In this document: positions 23,066-34,292 of the stretch, in pieces | How the letters are laid out: every line of letters starts with the position of its first letter | Position numbering within the stretch: the first letter of the stretch is position 1 | Assembly: GCA_039566865.1 (NCBI GenBank) | Contig: CM076943.1 | Location: forward strand, 20,246,501-20,310,500 | Source: Aurelia coerulea | Taxonomy: Eukaryota > Cnidaria > Scyphozoa > Semaeostomeae > Ulmaridae | Reading direction: 5' to 3' | DNA: 64,000 nucleotides | The notes under the pieces: generated by a model | The model's database searches: none | What the model was told of the DNA's origin: nothing | Seen by the model: only the letters and a program-made list of their open reading frames with translations | Position numbers and translations under genes: made by a program

Positions 23066-23113
23066 TGTATACAGTCACACTACGAACATTTATAAATTAA
23101 AAGATACTATACT

Positions 23114-23289
23114 AGATTCTGTTTCACACCAGATGCCAGGCACTCCACCCACCCCAACCAACAACAAACGAGCCGCACCCGCAGCACCAACATACCCATC
23201 GCAACCGCGATGAATTTATTGATGCCACGAGCGCAACCCACCCGCCACCGGCCAAGGCAAGCAAAATGCCCGACCTCCGATGCGAAACA
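23114..23289. repeat. Small inverted-repeat element, copy 2 (C-rich)
   Basis: Same layout as 900-1022 (AGATTCTGTTTCACACCAGA to CTCCGATGCGAAACAT), but T positions of copy 1 are often C here, and there are extra C/A-rich bases in the middle. Confidence 0.5.
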
Positions 23290-23442
23290 TATTGAAAGAA
23301 AAATATAGGAAAATATTGAAAGCACTAAATCAAAATCAATGGGGGGAATGTAGAATTTTTGAATGCCGATACATTTACCCAGGACACCCGGTGTAAAAAC
23401 AAATATTAATAAAAACATGAATTTTCTTGAAAAGCTACTCAC

Positions 23443-23532
23443 CAAATTTCCTTTGATAACGCTTTTCAACAGGGCATCGATATTGTCCGCTAACTTTTCC
23501 CTAGTGTCAGAAATTCGGAGATTGATGATGTC
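23443..23532 (-). CDS. Candidate 90-nt exon of an unidentified minus-strand gene
   Basis: On the minus strand an acceptor ATTTTATTCTAG, an open 30-codon stretch (DIINLRISDTREKLADNI, then a helix-like DALLKSVIKGNL) and a strong donor TTG|GTGAGT. Entry and exit phases are both 0, matching the exon at 36535-36659 upstream and that at 18030-18157 downstream. No family is recognised. Confidence 0.5.
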
Positions 23533-23891
23533 CTAGAATAAAATGATATGCTGTGTAAGTGCCAAAACAATAAACCACTCATCTGCAAAATAGTAAGTCT
23601 TGATTGTCGACTGAAATAACGTCCCCGCAGATGTCATTTCGGCTTTTGAGCGCTGATAGACCACGGAATAGACTTGGAGGAAGTCTAAGTCTAACTGAAA
23701 AACTGACAGAGCTATCAAAGCAAGACAGAATCAGATTGATTTAAGATATTTCGCCAGAGTTTTAGTCATTTGGATTTGTTGCAGGTCGAAAGTTAGCAAA
23801 AATCCAAGAAAAAAAGTACCAGAAAATAGCTTCAAACTGAACATAAAGATTTACTTTATTTTCATTTAAAGTCGATCCCCTTTAGATTATA

Positions 23892-24618
23892 CCGGGTGAG
23901 TCAGAAAAAACGTGGGGTGTTTGGCGCATTGTGACGTCGCGTTCAGCAACCCGATCGTAGCGAACTAGATTTTTTCTTGCTGCCAGAGGTCTAACTTAGA
24001 TCATAAGCCTTTCCCCATCGAAATCGGTCACTTCATGTATTAATTAGAAAATATTTTCTTCGTAAGACGTTGTATGGGAGTTTTGCAAACTTATGAAATC
24101 TTTGATGGAGCCCCTTCAGCATTTTATCCTTGCCAAAGCTGCAGGTACACGTGGTATTATCAGGGGAGAATGAAATAGTTTTTTCATGAAACATCGTTTT
24201 GATCTTGTTGAAATAAATCTCTTTACAACACAAAGCAGCATGCGTTTTTACTGTCTCTCAAATATATTCTCTTTGCAGGACAAGTTATGACGTGACAAGG
24301 CATCCCAGGGGAGAAAACACTATTTCTGAACTGTTTCATGCTCCCAAGATAATACCACGTGTACCTGCAGCTTTAGCAAGGCTAAAATGCTGAAGGGGCT
24401 TGGTTAAAGGTTTCCTCAGTTTGCAAGACTCCCATACAAATATTTTAGGAAGAAAAGCTTTGTTAAATAATGAATCGCATGACCGATTTCGATGGGGAAA
24501 AGTTTACGATCTAAGTCAGATTTATGGCTGCTCGGAATAATTTAGTTCACAACGGTAGGGTGGCTAAACGCGACGTCACAGTCCGTCAAACGCCCCACGT
24601 TTTTTCTGACTCACCCGG
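23892..24618. mobile_element. TA-flanked foldback element (mariner-like)
   Basis: 727 bp. Inverted ends CCGGGTGAGTCAGAAAAAAC / GTTTTTTCTGACTCACCCGG, followed by paired GTGGGGTGTTTGGCG / CGTCAAACGCCCCAC, with TA on both sides. The two halves are near-complementary over most of their length. It is non-coding. Confidence 0.8.
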
Positions 24619-25065
24619 TATATAAATTGTTTGTTTGCACGTGCAGCTACAATAATCGATAAATACACAAAATATCTTAAAATGAATAAATAGCCTAGAG
24701 CTTAGATTATGTTGTGTTAGATTATGTTGGAGAGCGAAATATATGCCTAACACAACAGATTTTTCAAGAAATCAATAATATTCTATATCATAGAGAACAG
24801 TTGCTTTCCAAAATCATTCCAGTCTTTCAAGCTCCATTGTCCAAAGCTTTTATAACTTTCAAATATTTTGATCGAGATATGGTAAAATACTACTCCAAGC
24901 AGGAGCTACTAGTTTATGTACTGAGTTGACATTTCTAGGCCAATCAAATGACTCCTTTGGAAAACTACGGAAAATAGATGAATACATTTTCTTGAAAGAC
25001 TGGTCAAAAAAATAAACTAAAACTACTCAAATGCATGTTATATATTTTAATATTTAATTATCAAT
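24619..25065. other. Stretch without a recognisable gene
   Basis: The 71-residue ORF at 24714-24929 has no family features. Otherwise AT-rich. Confidence 0.3.
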
Positions 25066-25966
25066 TGTTTTAAGGAGGGTTGCCCTTCAACAGAGGCTGG
25101 TTTTCAAGGGGTCCTCCAGTAAAAACATAAGTTACAATTTAAGGAAACAAAGTAAAAATCTATTAATTAAATCAAGCTATATAACCTTGTTTACCTCTAT
25201 ACAATAATGTTCAGAATTTACAATCGAAAACGAAAAAAATATTTCCAAATAGTTTTCTTGAAACTATACAGAGAGGTTGCCTGCCTTGACTCGGCTGACA
25301 GGCTATTCCATAGTTTTGCACCTCTATAGGAAAAACATTAAGGCCATTTTTAGACCTCTTCATCGGTAACCTCAAGTCGGTCCCCGTATTACAAAGGTTA
25401 TATGATGAGCAGGGAGAATTTCGGGTGAAGATGTTACACAAGTATTGTGGAGCCAGGTCATTCAGGGACTTAAAGATGGTCTTCCATCACAGCCCTTCAA
25501 TAAGAGGTCTGCTTGGGCCATCAAAGCTGCTTTTCATTAATATCCTACCACCACGCTTTTGAATTTTTTGCAGTTTATGAAGTTTTTCGCATTAACAGCT
25601 TGTAGCCATTGTTGTTGTAAACTTTCGCTTTTTCTTCAAACCTGACCATTGTTTTGTTGACATATTCCTCAAAACAACTTATGACTGTCTCCTTGTCATT
25701 TCAATAGAAGTAAATCTTATCATTTGCGTTTAAATGGAAGTAATGGACCAAGGAAGGAGTCTTTAGGAACACCACACACAATAGACTGCCAATAACTACA
25801 AGTATCATTCACCTTGACCTTCTGGCCCCTCTTAGTAGTAAAGTTGTGCAACAACATTATAATATTTATACTGAGTTTGTAAGCTTGCAACTTAGCAAGA
25901 AATAAATTATGATTCAAGCAGCCATGTCTTAAAGTAGTTATATCAAACGTAACTGCTGACTAACCT
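25066..25966 (-). mobile_element. CR1/Rex-like LINE, decayed minus-strand copy
   Basis: The 3' end (AGGGTTGCCCTTCAACAGAG on the plus strand) matches that of the copy at 27150. Fragments of the polyprotein are read at 25211-25441 (TGTDLRLPMKRSKNGLNVF, C-terminus) and 25720-25917 (LFLAKLQAYKL, later VCGVPKDSFLGPLLP, the GVPQGSxLGPLLF motif of reverse transcriptase). The active-site section between them is deleted. Adjacent 25920-25965 still encodes ...VTFDITTLRHGCLNHN in the same style. Confidence 0.75.
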
Positions 25967-25967
25967 A

Positions 25968-26559
25968 CCGGGTGTCCCAAAATGATGTATTACTGTTTTA
26001 TTGCTTACATGTCCATAACCAATGAACCGATTTTCAAAACTTTGTTTTATATGATTGCCTAAAGGCTGAATTGTATTTTAAGATGTTAGTGGTGGTTTTA
26101 CCACGGCGTTTTCATGTCGAAAAGGAGATCGATAAACCTGCTCAAATTTAAGGCTTAGATGGCATGAGAAAGAAACGGCCTATTTTTCCAGTCAACATTT
26201 TAGATGTGATACAAAAGGCTGAACTCGTATTCGTATTCTCTGAACTCAGTATTAACTGAATTCGTATTCTCTAAACGATATATATTCTCTAAACGACATA
26301 TAAGTTCAGCCTTTTGCATCACAGCTAACATGTTGACTAGGAAAGAAGGCCGTTTCTTTTTCATGCCATCTAAGGCTTGAATTTGAGCAGGTTTGTTGAT
26401 CTTCTTTTCGACATGAAGACATCGCCCTAAACCACAACCAACATCCTCAAATACAATTACCCTTTCGGTAATCGGATGAAATAAAGTTTTTGAAAATCGG
26501 CTCATCGGTTATGGAAATATAAGCAATCAAACGATATTACATCATTTTGGGACACCCGG
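25968..26559. mobile_element. TA-flanked foldback element, CCGGGTGTCCC ends
   Basis: 592 bp with ends CCGGGTGTCCCAAAATGATG / CATCATTTTGGGACACCCGG and TA on both sides (25966-25967 and 26560-26561). The halves pair over most of their length, including GAACCGATTTTCAAAACTTT. It is non-coding. Confidence 0.85.
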
Positions 26560-26809
26560 TATTTAAAGGCTCTTGGCAAACGACAAGCACTGCAATCGTT
26601 TGTTTTGTTTTTCATGGAATTCATGGAATTCATGGATTTCATTCAACTCGAGTCCAACGTTCAACGCAGCAGGGAGAATCATGGCCGCATTTGGAGCTGC
26701 AGCGACGTACTGCTGACTTGAACATCATAATGTTATTTTCATGAAATTAGACCACTTTTGCAATGCATGCCGGTTTCCCAAGAGCCTTTAAGGGAGCGGT
26801 ATACCTTAA

Positions 26810-27113
26810 AGGGGTTCCGTCACCAAACTGTGAACAAATCTGTAAACACTGCACGTATCCATTGTTGTCCATGTTTTCTGCTGTTTGTTTCGTGGCTTCA
26901 CCCAAGCCACCAAAAAGTGCTCGTTAAAAATCAAGCTATATCCAAGCCATCGTAAAAGATATGAATGTTTGGTTTTTTTTCCTCCGTGAATTACAAAGAT
27001 AAATCTTCAAAATGATGCTTTCATTTTCGAAAACAAGTAAACGTCTGTGTGACATTGCTCATCAAAAAACTTCAGAATCACGGTTTCGACCGAAATTTCG
27101 AGACGGAGCCCCT
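26810..27113. mobile_element. TTAA-flanked MITE
   Basis: 304 bp, ends AGGGGTTCCGTC / GACGGAGCCCCT, TTAA on both sides (26806-26809 and 27114-27117). A decayed relative with the same interior (TTGGTGGCTTGGGTGAAGCC) is at about 58872-59182. Confidence 0.75.
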
Positions 27114-27123
27114 TTAACATTTT

Positions 27124-27148
27124 TGATATTTGATATTTGATATTTGAT
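27124..27148 (+). repeat. (GATATTT)n microsatellite
   Basis: Three 7-bp units plus a partial one, directly between the TTAA MITE and the LINE 3' end. It may be the LINE's own 3' tail repeat. Confidence 0.8.
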
Positions 27149-27432
27149 TCTTTTGTGGACGGTTGCCCTTCAGCCGGAGCTGTTTTACAAGGGGCACTCC
27201 ACTTAAAAACGTTACTTACAATATAAAATTATTAAGAAATAGATTAAATATACTACAAAAACCATAGTGCTAAAAGCCTAATACAAACTTACAAAGTATG
27301 ATAAAAGAAAAGAAACGCTATTTTCTAAATAGACTGTTTAAAACTCTTTAGGGAAGATGCCTGTTTGGTATCGGCAGGAAGGTCATTCCATATTTTTGCT
27401 CCTCGATAAGAAATACAATTTTGCCCATTACT

Positions 27433-27894
27433 TCACTTTTTCTTGGGTGGTCTTAAATCTGTCTCTGTATTTCGCAGGACATACGAAGAGCACTTCGAAT
27501 TTCGGGTGAAGAGGTCACAGAAGTATTCCGGAGCCAGTTCATGCAGGGACTTGAAGACCATTGTTTTAGATTCACCAGCTATAAGTTCTTCAATGGTCTT
27601 CCAGCCCAGCCTGTCAATAAGTGGTCTACTTGGGGTGTCAAAACTGCTATTGGTTATAATTCTAGCAGCTCGGTTTTGAAGTTTTTGCAACTGATTCAGC
27701 TCAGTCGATCCGGCACAACCCCAAACAGAGCAACAATATCGAAAGTGTGGCTCGACAATACCTGTGTAAAGAGTCTTCAGAATTTCCTGTGGTAGGAAAG
27801 TTTTGGCATGCTTTAGAAAGCCAATAGCGCTAGAAACTTTAGAAGAAACAGTCTTGATATGTTCTTTCCAGTTAAGAGAGTTATCAATCTGCAC
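27433..27894 (-). pseudogene. LINE reverse transcriptase, thumb and C-terminal part
   Basis: A 153-residue ORF. It opens QIDNSLNWKEHIKTVSSKVS (the DxxLxWxxHI block after the palm), then KTLYTGIVEPHFRYCCSVWG, LNQLQKLQNRAARIITNSSF and DRLGWKTIEE, a classic LINE C-terminal order. It ends TDLRPPKKK where a premature stop replaces the last ~40 residues. A frameshift near 27900 separates it from the palm part at 27905-28276. Confidence 0.85.
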
Positions 27895-27904
27895 ACCAAG
27901 GTAT

Positions 27905-28276
27905 TTAGTTTTTTTGGATTACTTTGAGCTCATTGTCACGAATTTTCAAATCCAAATCCTGTTTTCGATTTCTGAGGATGTTATGCTTTTGCTTAGTGGG
28001 AACTAGCGTGGAATTCGTTTTCGCAACATTTAAAGAGAGTTTGTTGCTTTGAAGCCAAGTGTCCAGTTGTTTGAGATCATCATTGATGGCGTCATTCAGC
28101 ACACTTATATCTGAAGACTGGTAGCACAGCCTTGTATCATCGGCATACATGGAAACAACTGAATTTTGGACAGCTTGTGGTAGATCATTGATATAAATAA
28201 GGAAGAGAAGGGGACCAAGACATTTCAGATTAGTGTCTATCAAATGTAATTCCCGACTATTGTACTGAAAAGGCAA
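27905..28276 (-). pseudogene. LINE reverse transcriptase, palm with YADD
   Basis: A 123-residue ORF. GPLLFLIYINDLPQ (21-34) and the catalytic MYADDTRLCY (43-52, two metal-binding Asp) identify the palm of a non-LTR reverse transcriptase. LKQLDTWLQSNKLSLNVAKT (about 69-88) is the following conserved block. The first ~20 residues do not fit the family, so the copy is truncated or frameshifted just upstream of GPLLF. It is inactive because fingers and endonuclease are absent. Confidence 0.85.
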
Positions 28277-28367
28277 TCGGCATAAGTTATCCCTGGCCTA
28301 GGTCAATCGTTAAGAATAGCCGACTGAATTTGATGATCCTGTAGCAGGATTGCTGCTCCATTGTGTA

Positions 28368-31300
28368 CAACACTCATACAAAAATCATCTTAGATGAAGA
28401 ATATTAAGGCTTTCAAGTGCTACTGGCAACCAACACTCATACAAAAATCATCTTAGATGAAGAACATCAAGGTTTTCAAGTGCTACTGGCAACCAAACAA
28501 TCATACAAAAATCATCTTAGATGAAGAACATCAAGGTTTTCAAGTGCTACTGGCAACCAAACACTCAAATAGAAATCATCTTAGATGAAGAACATCAAGG
28601 CTTTCAAGTGCTACTGGCAACCCAACACTCAAATAGAAATCATCTTAGATGAAGAACATCAAGGTTTTCAAGTACTACTAGCAACCAACGCTCATACAAA
28701 AATCATCTTAGATGAAGAACATCAAGGTTTTCAAGTGCTACTGGCAACCCAACACTCAAATAGAAGTCATCTTAGATGAAGAACATCGAGGTTTTCAAGT
28801 GCTACTGGCAACCCAACACTCATACAAAAATCAAGGTTTTCAAGTGCTACTGTCAACCCAACACTCAAATAGAAATCATCTTAGATGAAGAACATCGAGG
28901 TTTTCAAGTGCTACTGGCAACCCAACACTCATACAAAAATCATCTTAGATGAAGAATATTAAGGTTTTCAAGTGCTACTGGCAACAAAACACTCAAATAG
29001 AAATCAGCTTAGATGAAGAACATCGAGGTTTCAAGTGCTACTGGCAACCCAACACTCATACAAAAATCATCTTAGATGAAGAATATTAAGGCTTTCAAGT
29101 GCTACTGGCAACCAAACACTCAAATAGAAATCAGCTTAGATGAAGAACATCGAGGTTTTCAAGTGCTACTGGCAACCAACACTCATACAAAAATCATCTT
29201 AGATGAAGAATATTAAGGTTTTCAAGTGCTACTGGCAACCCAACACTCAAATAGAAATCAGCTTAGATGAAGAACATCAAGGCTTTCAAGTGCTACTGGC
29301 AACCCAACACTCAAATAGAAGTCATCTTAGATGAAGAACATCGAGGTTTTCAAGTGCTACTGGCAACCAAACAATCATACAAAAATCATCTTAGATGAAG
29401 AACATCAAGGTTTTCAAGTGCTACTGGCAACCAAACACTCAAATAGAAATCAGCTTAGATGAAGAACATCAAGGCTTTCAAGTGCTACTGGCAACCCAAC
29501 ACTCAAATAGAAGTCATCTTAGATGAAGAACATCAAGGTTTTCAAGTGCTACTGGCAACCAACACTCATACAAAAATCATCTTAGATGAAGAACATCAAG
29601 GTTTTCAAGTGCTACTGTCAACCCAACACTCAAATAGAAGTCAGCTTAGATGAAGAACATCGAGGTTTTCAAGTGCTACTGGCAACCCAACACTCATACA
29701 AAAATCAAGGTTTTCAAGTGCTACTGTCAACCCAACACTCAAATAGAAATCATCTTAGATGAAGAATATCCAGGTTTTCAAGTGCTACTGGCAACCCAAC
29801 ACTCATACAAAAATCATCTTAGATGAAGAATATTAAGGCTTTCAAGTGCTACTGGCAACAAAACACTCAAATAGAAATCAGCTTAGATGAAGAACATCGA
29901 GGTTTCAAGTGCTACTGGCAACCCAACACTCATACAAAAATCATCTTAGATGAAGAATATTAAGGCTTTCAAGTGCTACTGGCAACCAAACACTCAAATA
30001 GAAATCAGCTTAGATGAAGAACATCGAGGTTTTCAAGTGCTACTGGCAACCAACACTCATACAAAAATCATCTTAGATGAAGAATATTAAGGTTTTCAAG
30101 TGCTACTGGCAACCCAACACTCAAATAGAAATCAGCTTAGATGAAGAACATCAAGGCTTTCAAGTGCTACTGGCAACCCAACACTCAAATAGAATTCATC
30201 TTAGATGAAGAACATCCAGGTTTTCAAGTGCTACTGGCAACCAAACAATCATACAAAAATCATCTTAGATGAAGAACATCGAGGTTTTCAAGTGCTACTG
30301 GCAACCAAACACTCAAATAGAAATCAGCTTAGATGAAGAACATCAAGGCTTTCAAGTGCTACTGGCAACCCAACACTCAAATAGAAGTCATCTTAGATGA
30401 AGAACATCAAGGTTTTCAAGTGCTACTGGCAACCAACACTCATACAAAAATCATCTTAGATGAAGAACATTAAGGTTTTCAAGTGCTACTGGCAACCCAA
30501 CACTCAAATAGAAATCAGCTTAGATGAAGAACATCGAGGTTTTCAAGTGCTACTGGCAACCAACACTCATACAAAAATCATCTTAGATGAAGAATATTAA
30601 GGTTTTCAAGTGCTACTGGCAACCAAACACTCAAATAGAAATCAGCTTAGATGAAGAACATCGAGCTTTTCAAGTGCTACTGACAACCAAACAATCATAC
30701 AAAAATCATCTTAGATGAAGAACATCAAGGTTTTCAAGTGCTACTGGCAACCAAACACTCAAATAGAAGTCATCTTAGATGAAGAACATCAAGGTTTTCA
30801 AGTGCTACTGGCAACCAAACACTCAAATAGAAGTCATCTTAGATGAAGAACATCAAGGTTTTCAAGTGCTACTGGCAACCAAACACTCAAATAGAAATCA
30901 GCTTAGATGAGGAACATCAAGGTTTTCAAGTGCTACTGGCAACCCAACACTCAAATAGAAGTCATCTTAGATGAAGAACATCAAGGTTTTCAAGCGCTAC
31001 TGGCAACCAACACTCATACAAAAATCATCTTAGATGAAGAATATTAAGGTTTTCAAGTGCTACTGGCAACCAAACACTCAAATAGAAATCAGCTTAGATG
31101 AGGAACATCAAGGTTTTCAAGTGCTACTGGCAACCCAACACTCAAATAGAAGTCATCTTAGATGAAGAACATCAAGGTTTTCAAGTGCTACTGGCAACCA
31201 AACACTCAAATAGAAATCAGCTTAGATGAGGAACATCAAGGTTTTCAAGTGCTACTGGCAACCCAACACTCAAATAGAAGTCATCTTAGATGAAGAACAT

Positions 31301-31432
31301 CAAGGTTTTCAAGTGCTACTGGCAACCAACACTCATACAAAAATCATCTTAGATGAAGAATATTAAGGTTTTTTCAAGTGCTACTGGCAACCAAACACTC
31401 AAATAGAAATCAGCTTAGATGAAGAACATCAA
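28368..31432. repeat. 64-bp minisatellite, about 48 units
   Basis: Each unit holds ATCTTAGATGAAGAACATCA, GGTTTTCAAGTGCTACTGG and CAACCCAACACTC, then either ATACAAAAATCATC (type A) or AAATAGAAATCAGC (type B). Units differ by 0-10%. A shortened unit, lacking the TTAGATGAAGAAC part, appears near 28827 and again near 29701. Sequence from 28801 recurs from 29675, an 874-bp higher-order period. Since 64 is not divisible by 3, no long frame survives. Confidence 0.95.
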
Positions 31433-32669
31433 CGGAGTACCCACATCTATCAAATAAGCAGACTGCAACTTATCCATGTCATTGTCTTGCACAAATCTGC
31501 CTTTCTTTCTCCAAATAACTACTTAAAGCATAGTAAAATCTGCTTTATTTCTATATCACTTTCCAATTAATTTCTTTGCATTAGATAGCTGGCATAACTA
31601 CTCATTCAGTTACAAACTACTTCATGATACAAGACACTCTTCCGTGACTTGTACACTGTGGACCATGAATATTTAACACGACCCTCTGTCCTATTGCGCG
31701 GCCAAACATCGTTTCCCTGTTAGCCAACAATGTATGGCAAAAAAGTCTAATTGTGTCGTTACAGAAGTGTACAGAATTAAAATAAGAAGCTATTTTAATC
31801 GTTTTAAATCTCTCGTGACTATGATATGAATCTCCAGTGACTCCAATATCAAGTGAAAAATGAACATGTGGGAGGAGCAAGCTGTGAGCAAAGGTGAACA
31901 TTTGCATTCAACCGTGACCATCTTCTTTCATAGGTACCTTATAACATCGTAACAGGATGTATAATGGTCGGTAAAATTACACTTTTCGGTGATACTAGGA
32001 GCGTGTATCTAGCGGGACGCGCTGTTATTTCACTTGCTTATCAATTTGTCCTTTATAACTGTTATGGTTGCCGCGCCGCGGCCGTGTAATCCTGTGTCAA
32101 CGTGTCACGTAACCATTTCATTCAAGCAAGAGCAAAATTGTTTCTCAAACGCCGTTCTTTTTCGCTAAAATTGTCCTTGTATTGTAAAAGATTCGAACAT
32201 TCTAATTCACTCATTCACCCTCCAATCATTTATAATATTGCACACACGGCAGGTCAATCCACTCAATAAAGCAACATCAGCGGCGTTTCCTACAGACCTA
32301 CAAGAAACTGTAAAGGCAGTCTGTCCTCTTGAAACGAAAATAAGATGACAAATAGCTCATTTATGATCCAAAGTGTGCTTTAATTTGCTTGATCCAAAAC
32401 TTTCAAAATGTATTTGAACATGTCTGTTAATACTTGGGGGCTCCATAGATATGATCATCAAAGACGAAACGAATCTTCGACAACAGATCATAACATGGCC
32501 TAAAAATCTAACACCACGAGATTCTACTTCGCAACAACAACACGCGCTCCTCCGCATGGCCGCGTAGGTAACATATCTAATAATAATGTCTAAATATCAC
32601 AATATCCACTGTTGAACAAATATTGGTCAACATTATTGACTAGATGTCCAGGGAGCAGTAGCCCTTCAC
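31433..32669. other. Stretch without a recognisable gene
   Basis: The 96-residue minus-strand ORF at 31617-31907 and the ORF at 32357-32557 have no family features. There is a GC-rich patch CCGCGCCGCGGCCGTG near 32071. Confidence 0.35.
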
Positions 32670-32677
32670 ACGGGGAT

Positions 32678-33330
32678 CAGTGGCGTAACGGAGACACTCG
32701 GGGCCCGTAGGAGTTTGGTAAGATGGGGCCCTTATGTTGGAAGGGGGTTCGGAGTGGTGAGTAAATTTTTGAAACCATGCCCTTTAAAACCTCAAGAAAA
32801 TCCACGTTATGTTGAAAATCTTTACATTGGAAAAGTCAACAGTAAATTTAGCACATTTATATGAATTGCGTTTCAAAAAGCTAAGTTTAAAGCTTCTCCG
32901 GATAGTATTAGTGCAATAGATGCAGTAAATTTAGTGCAGACTATGTGTTCTCCCTTTATACCTGAAAGTTATCCATGCGAATTTTGCGAATATACACAAT
33001 AGTTCATTCATTCATTTCATTCAGTTTTATTTATTTAGGCACGGTAGCCCCGTCAATCCATACGAACTGCTTTTCAGGGGGCCGTGGAATTCTTTAGTTT
33101 TAAAAAGGATTTTAGCAAACATAATGCAAAGTCACAGTATGTTATTAGGTGCTCCTGCTAACAAGAATAAAGTTTCGAGACAAATTTTAGGGAATGAGCG
33201 AAAACGGGATGAAAATTCAGTGTTGTGTTAGCAGACTTTTAGTACAGTATGGAAAATTTGTTGGGGGCCCCTTTTGATCGGGGGCCCTTAGTTCTTGAAC
33301 CAAGGTAGCCTAAACTGCGTTACGCCACTG
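32678..33330. mobile_element. hAT-like element, non-autonomous
   Basis: 653 bp, ends CAGTGGCGTAACG / CGTTACGCCACTG, perfect 8-bp duplication ACGGGGAT (32670-32677 and 33331-33338), and inverted GGGGCCC blocks near the ends. A segment near 33010-33100 (CACGGTAGCCCCGTCAATCC) looks like a LINE 3' end inserted inside. No transposase. Confidence 0.85.
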
Positions 33331-33394
33331 ACGGGGATCGTTTCTATTTTCATCCTCCCTCCTGGTATGATACTTTAAAGAGAATCTTGTGCAC

Positions 33395-33775
33395 ATACTA
33401 ACCGGTTTTTGTTGCACAGGAAAACATAAAGCCCGAGGTCTTCAAAGTACAAACCGAGCTTGCGAGGTCTGTGCAATATGACCGAGGGCTCTATATTTTC
33501 CTGTACAACTACAAAACCGGTTAGTATGAATTTTATTACTTGATAGCTTCTAATTTTGACTTATATCATTAAGTCAAACGCATTTTGTTACTGTTATGTC
33601 ACTTCAGTTTATTGTAAATCTCACAGGCCTAAATCTGTTGCTCCGGTAGCGAAAATGTGTCCTTGTATCGTTTTATACGAGGCTACGGGACAACAACGGG
33701 AAATGTGCGATTAACCAATGGGATTGGCGGGATTCCTGTATTGCCTCGTTTTTGAAACGTCAGCCAGGAAATAAA
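33395..33775. mobile_element. Dispersed repeat with terminal palindrome, copy 2
   Basis: Reverse-oriented copy of 11858-12238. The hairpin (AACCGG...CCGGTT) lies at 33395-33528. ACTTATATCATTAAGTCAAA and CATTTCCCG-type landmarks follow in mirrored order. Confidence 0.75.
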
Positions 33776-33779
33776 ATGA

Positions 33780-34073
33780 CAAACTGAATACAATCATCGT
33801 GAAACGCAACACTGTGAGACTGGTTTCGCATTATCAGTGCTGATAAACAATTCCTCCATACATGAGACCTACGGCTCTATCATAAAATATAGCTCTAAAT
33901 TTCTCAGCTTAGTTGACCACGACGCGAGCACATGTTTGAAAGCTGATGGTCAGCAGATGTTCAATAAACTTAGGGGGATAAACGAGCACAAGTTTTCCAG
34001 GGAATTGCTTCACAAATTTTACATCAAAATCGTAAGGATTCTCTCTCAAAATCTAGAGAATGTTTTCAAATGA
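33780..34073 (+). CDS. Unrecognised open frame (weak)
   Basis: A 97-codon frame with no ATG at its start, reading through LVDHDASTCLKADGQQMFNK to SQNLENVFK and a stop. The composition is protein-like and lies outside recognised repeats, directly after the dispersed repeat. It could be a terminal exon or a decayed element ORF. No splice acceptor is convincing. Confidence 0.2.
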   Translation, partial: QTEYNHRETQHCETGFALSVLINNSSIHETYGSIIKYSSKFLSLVDHDASTCLKADGQQMFNKLRGINEHKFSRELLHKFYIKIVRILSQNLENVFK

Positions 34074-34125
34074 ACATAAAACTTTATCACAATATTCAGA
34101 TATTCATATTGCTACATGTTCTGCT

Positions 34126-34284
34126 CAGTGGCGGACACTTTGCCAAATATTGGGGGGGCCAAGCTATTGTTTCAATTAAAAAGCATTGTTTATTTCTATT
34201 GTTTTCAAACAAAAGAGCTTTGTTCTAGCCAACATTGGGGGCGATCGCACCCCCTGGCCCTGCCCCCCCAAGCGTCCGCCACTG
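34126..34284. mobile_element. hAT-like MITE, 159 bp
   Basis: Ends CAGTGGCGGAC / GTCCGCCACTG, perfect 8-bp duplication GTTCTGCT (34118-34125 and 34285-34292). The interior has an inverted ATTGGGGG/CCCCC structure. It is non-coding. Confidence 0.85.
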
Positions 34285-34292
34285 GTTCTGCT

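Larger units (their letters stand above)
27150..28276 (-). mobile_element. CR1/Rex-like LINE, 5'-truncated
   Basis: Minus-strand copy whose 3' end (plus strand GACGGTTGCCCTTCAGCCGG) matches that of 25066-25966. It holds two reverse transcriptase ORFs in different frames, and its 5' part (endonuclease) is missing. It abuts the minisatellite at 28368. Confidence 0.8.

Noticed and set aside
22980..23213. ORF with KHETRNT repeats
   Set aside because: A 7-bp microsatellite read in frame.
28585..29653. ORFs with repeated peptide in the minisatellite (DEEHQGFQVLLAT)
   Set aside because: The unit is 64 bp, so the frame shifts each unit. The peptides are translation of the array, with no start context or conservation.
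28368..31432. CRISPR-like array
   Set aside because: Units are continuous with no unique spacers, and the setting is eukaryotic. It is a minisatellite.
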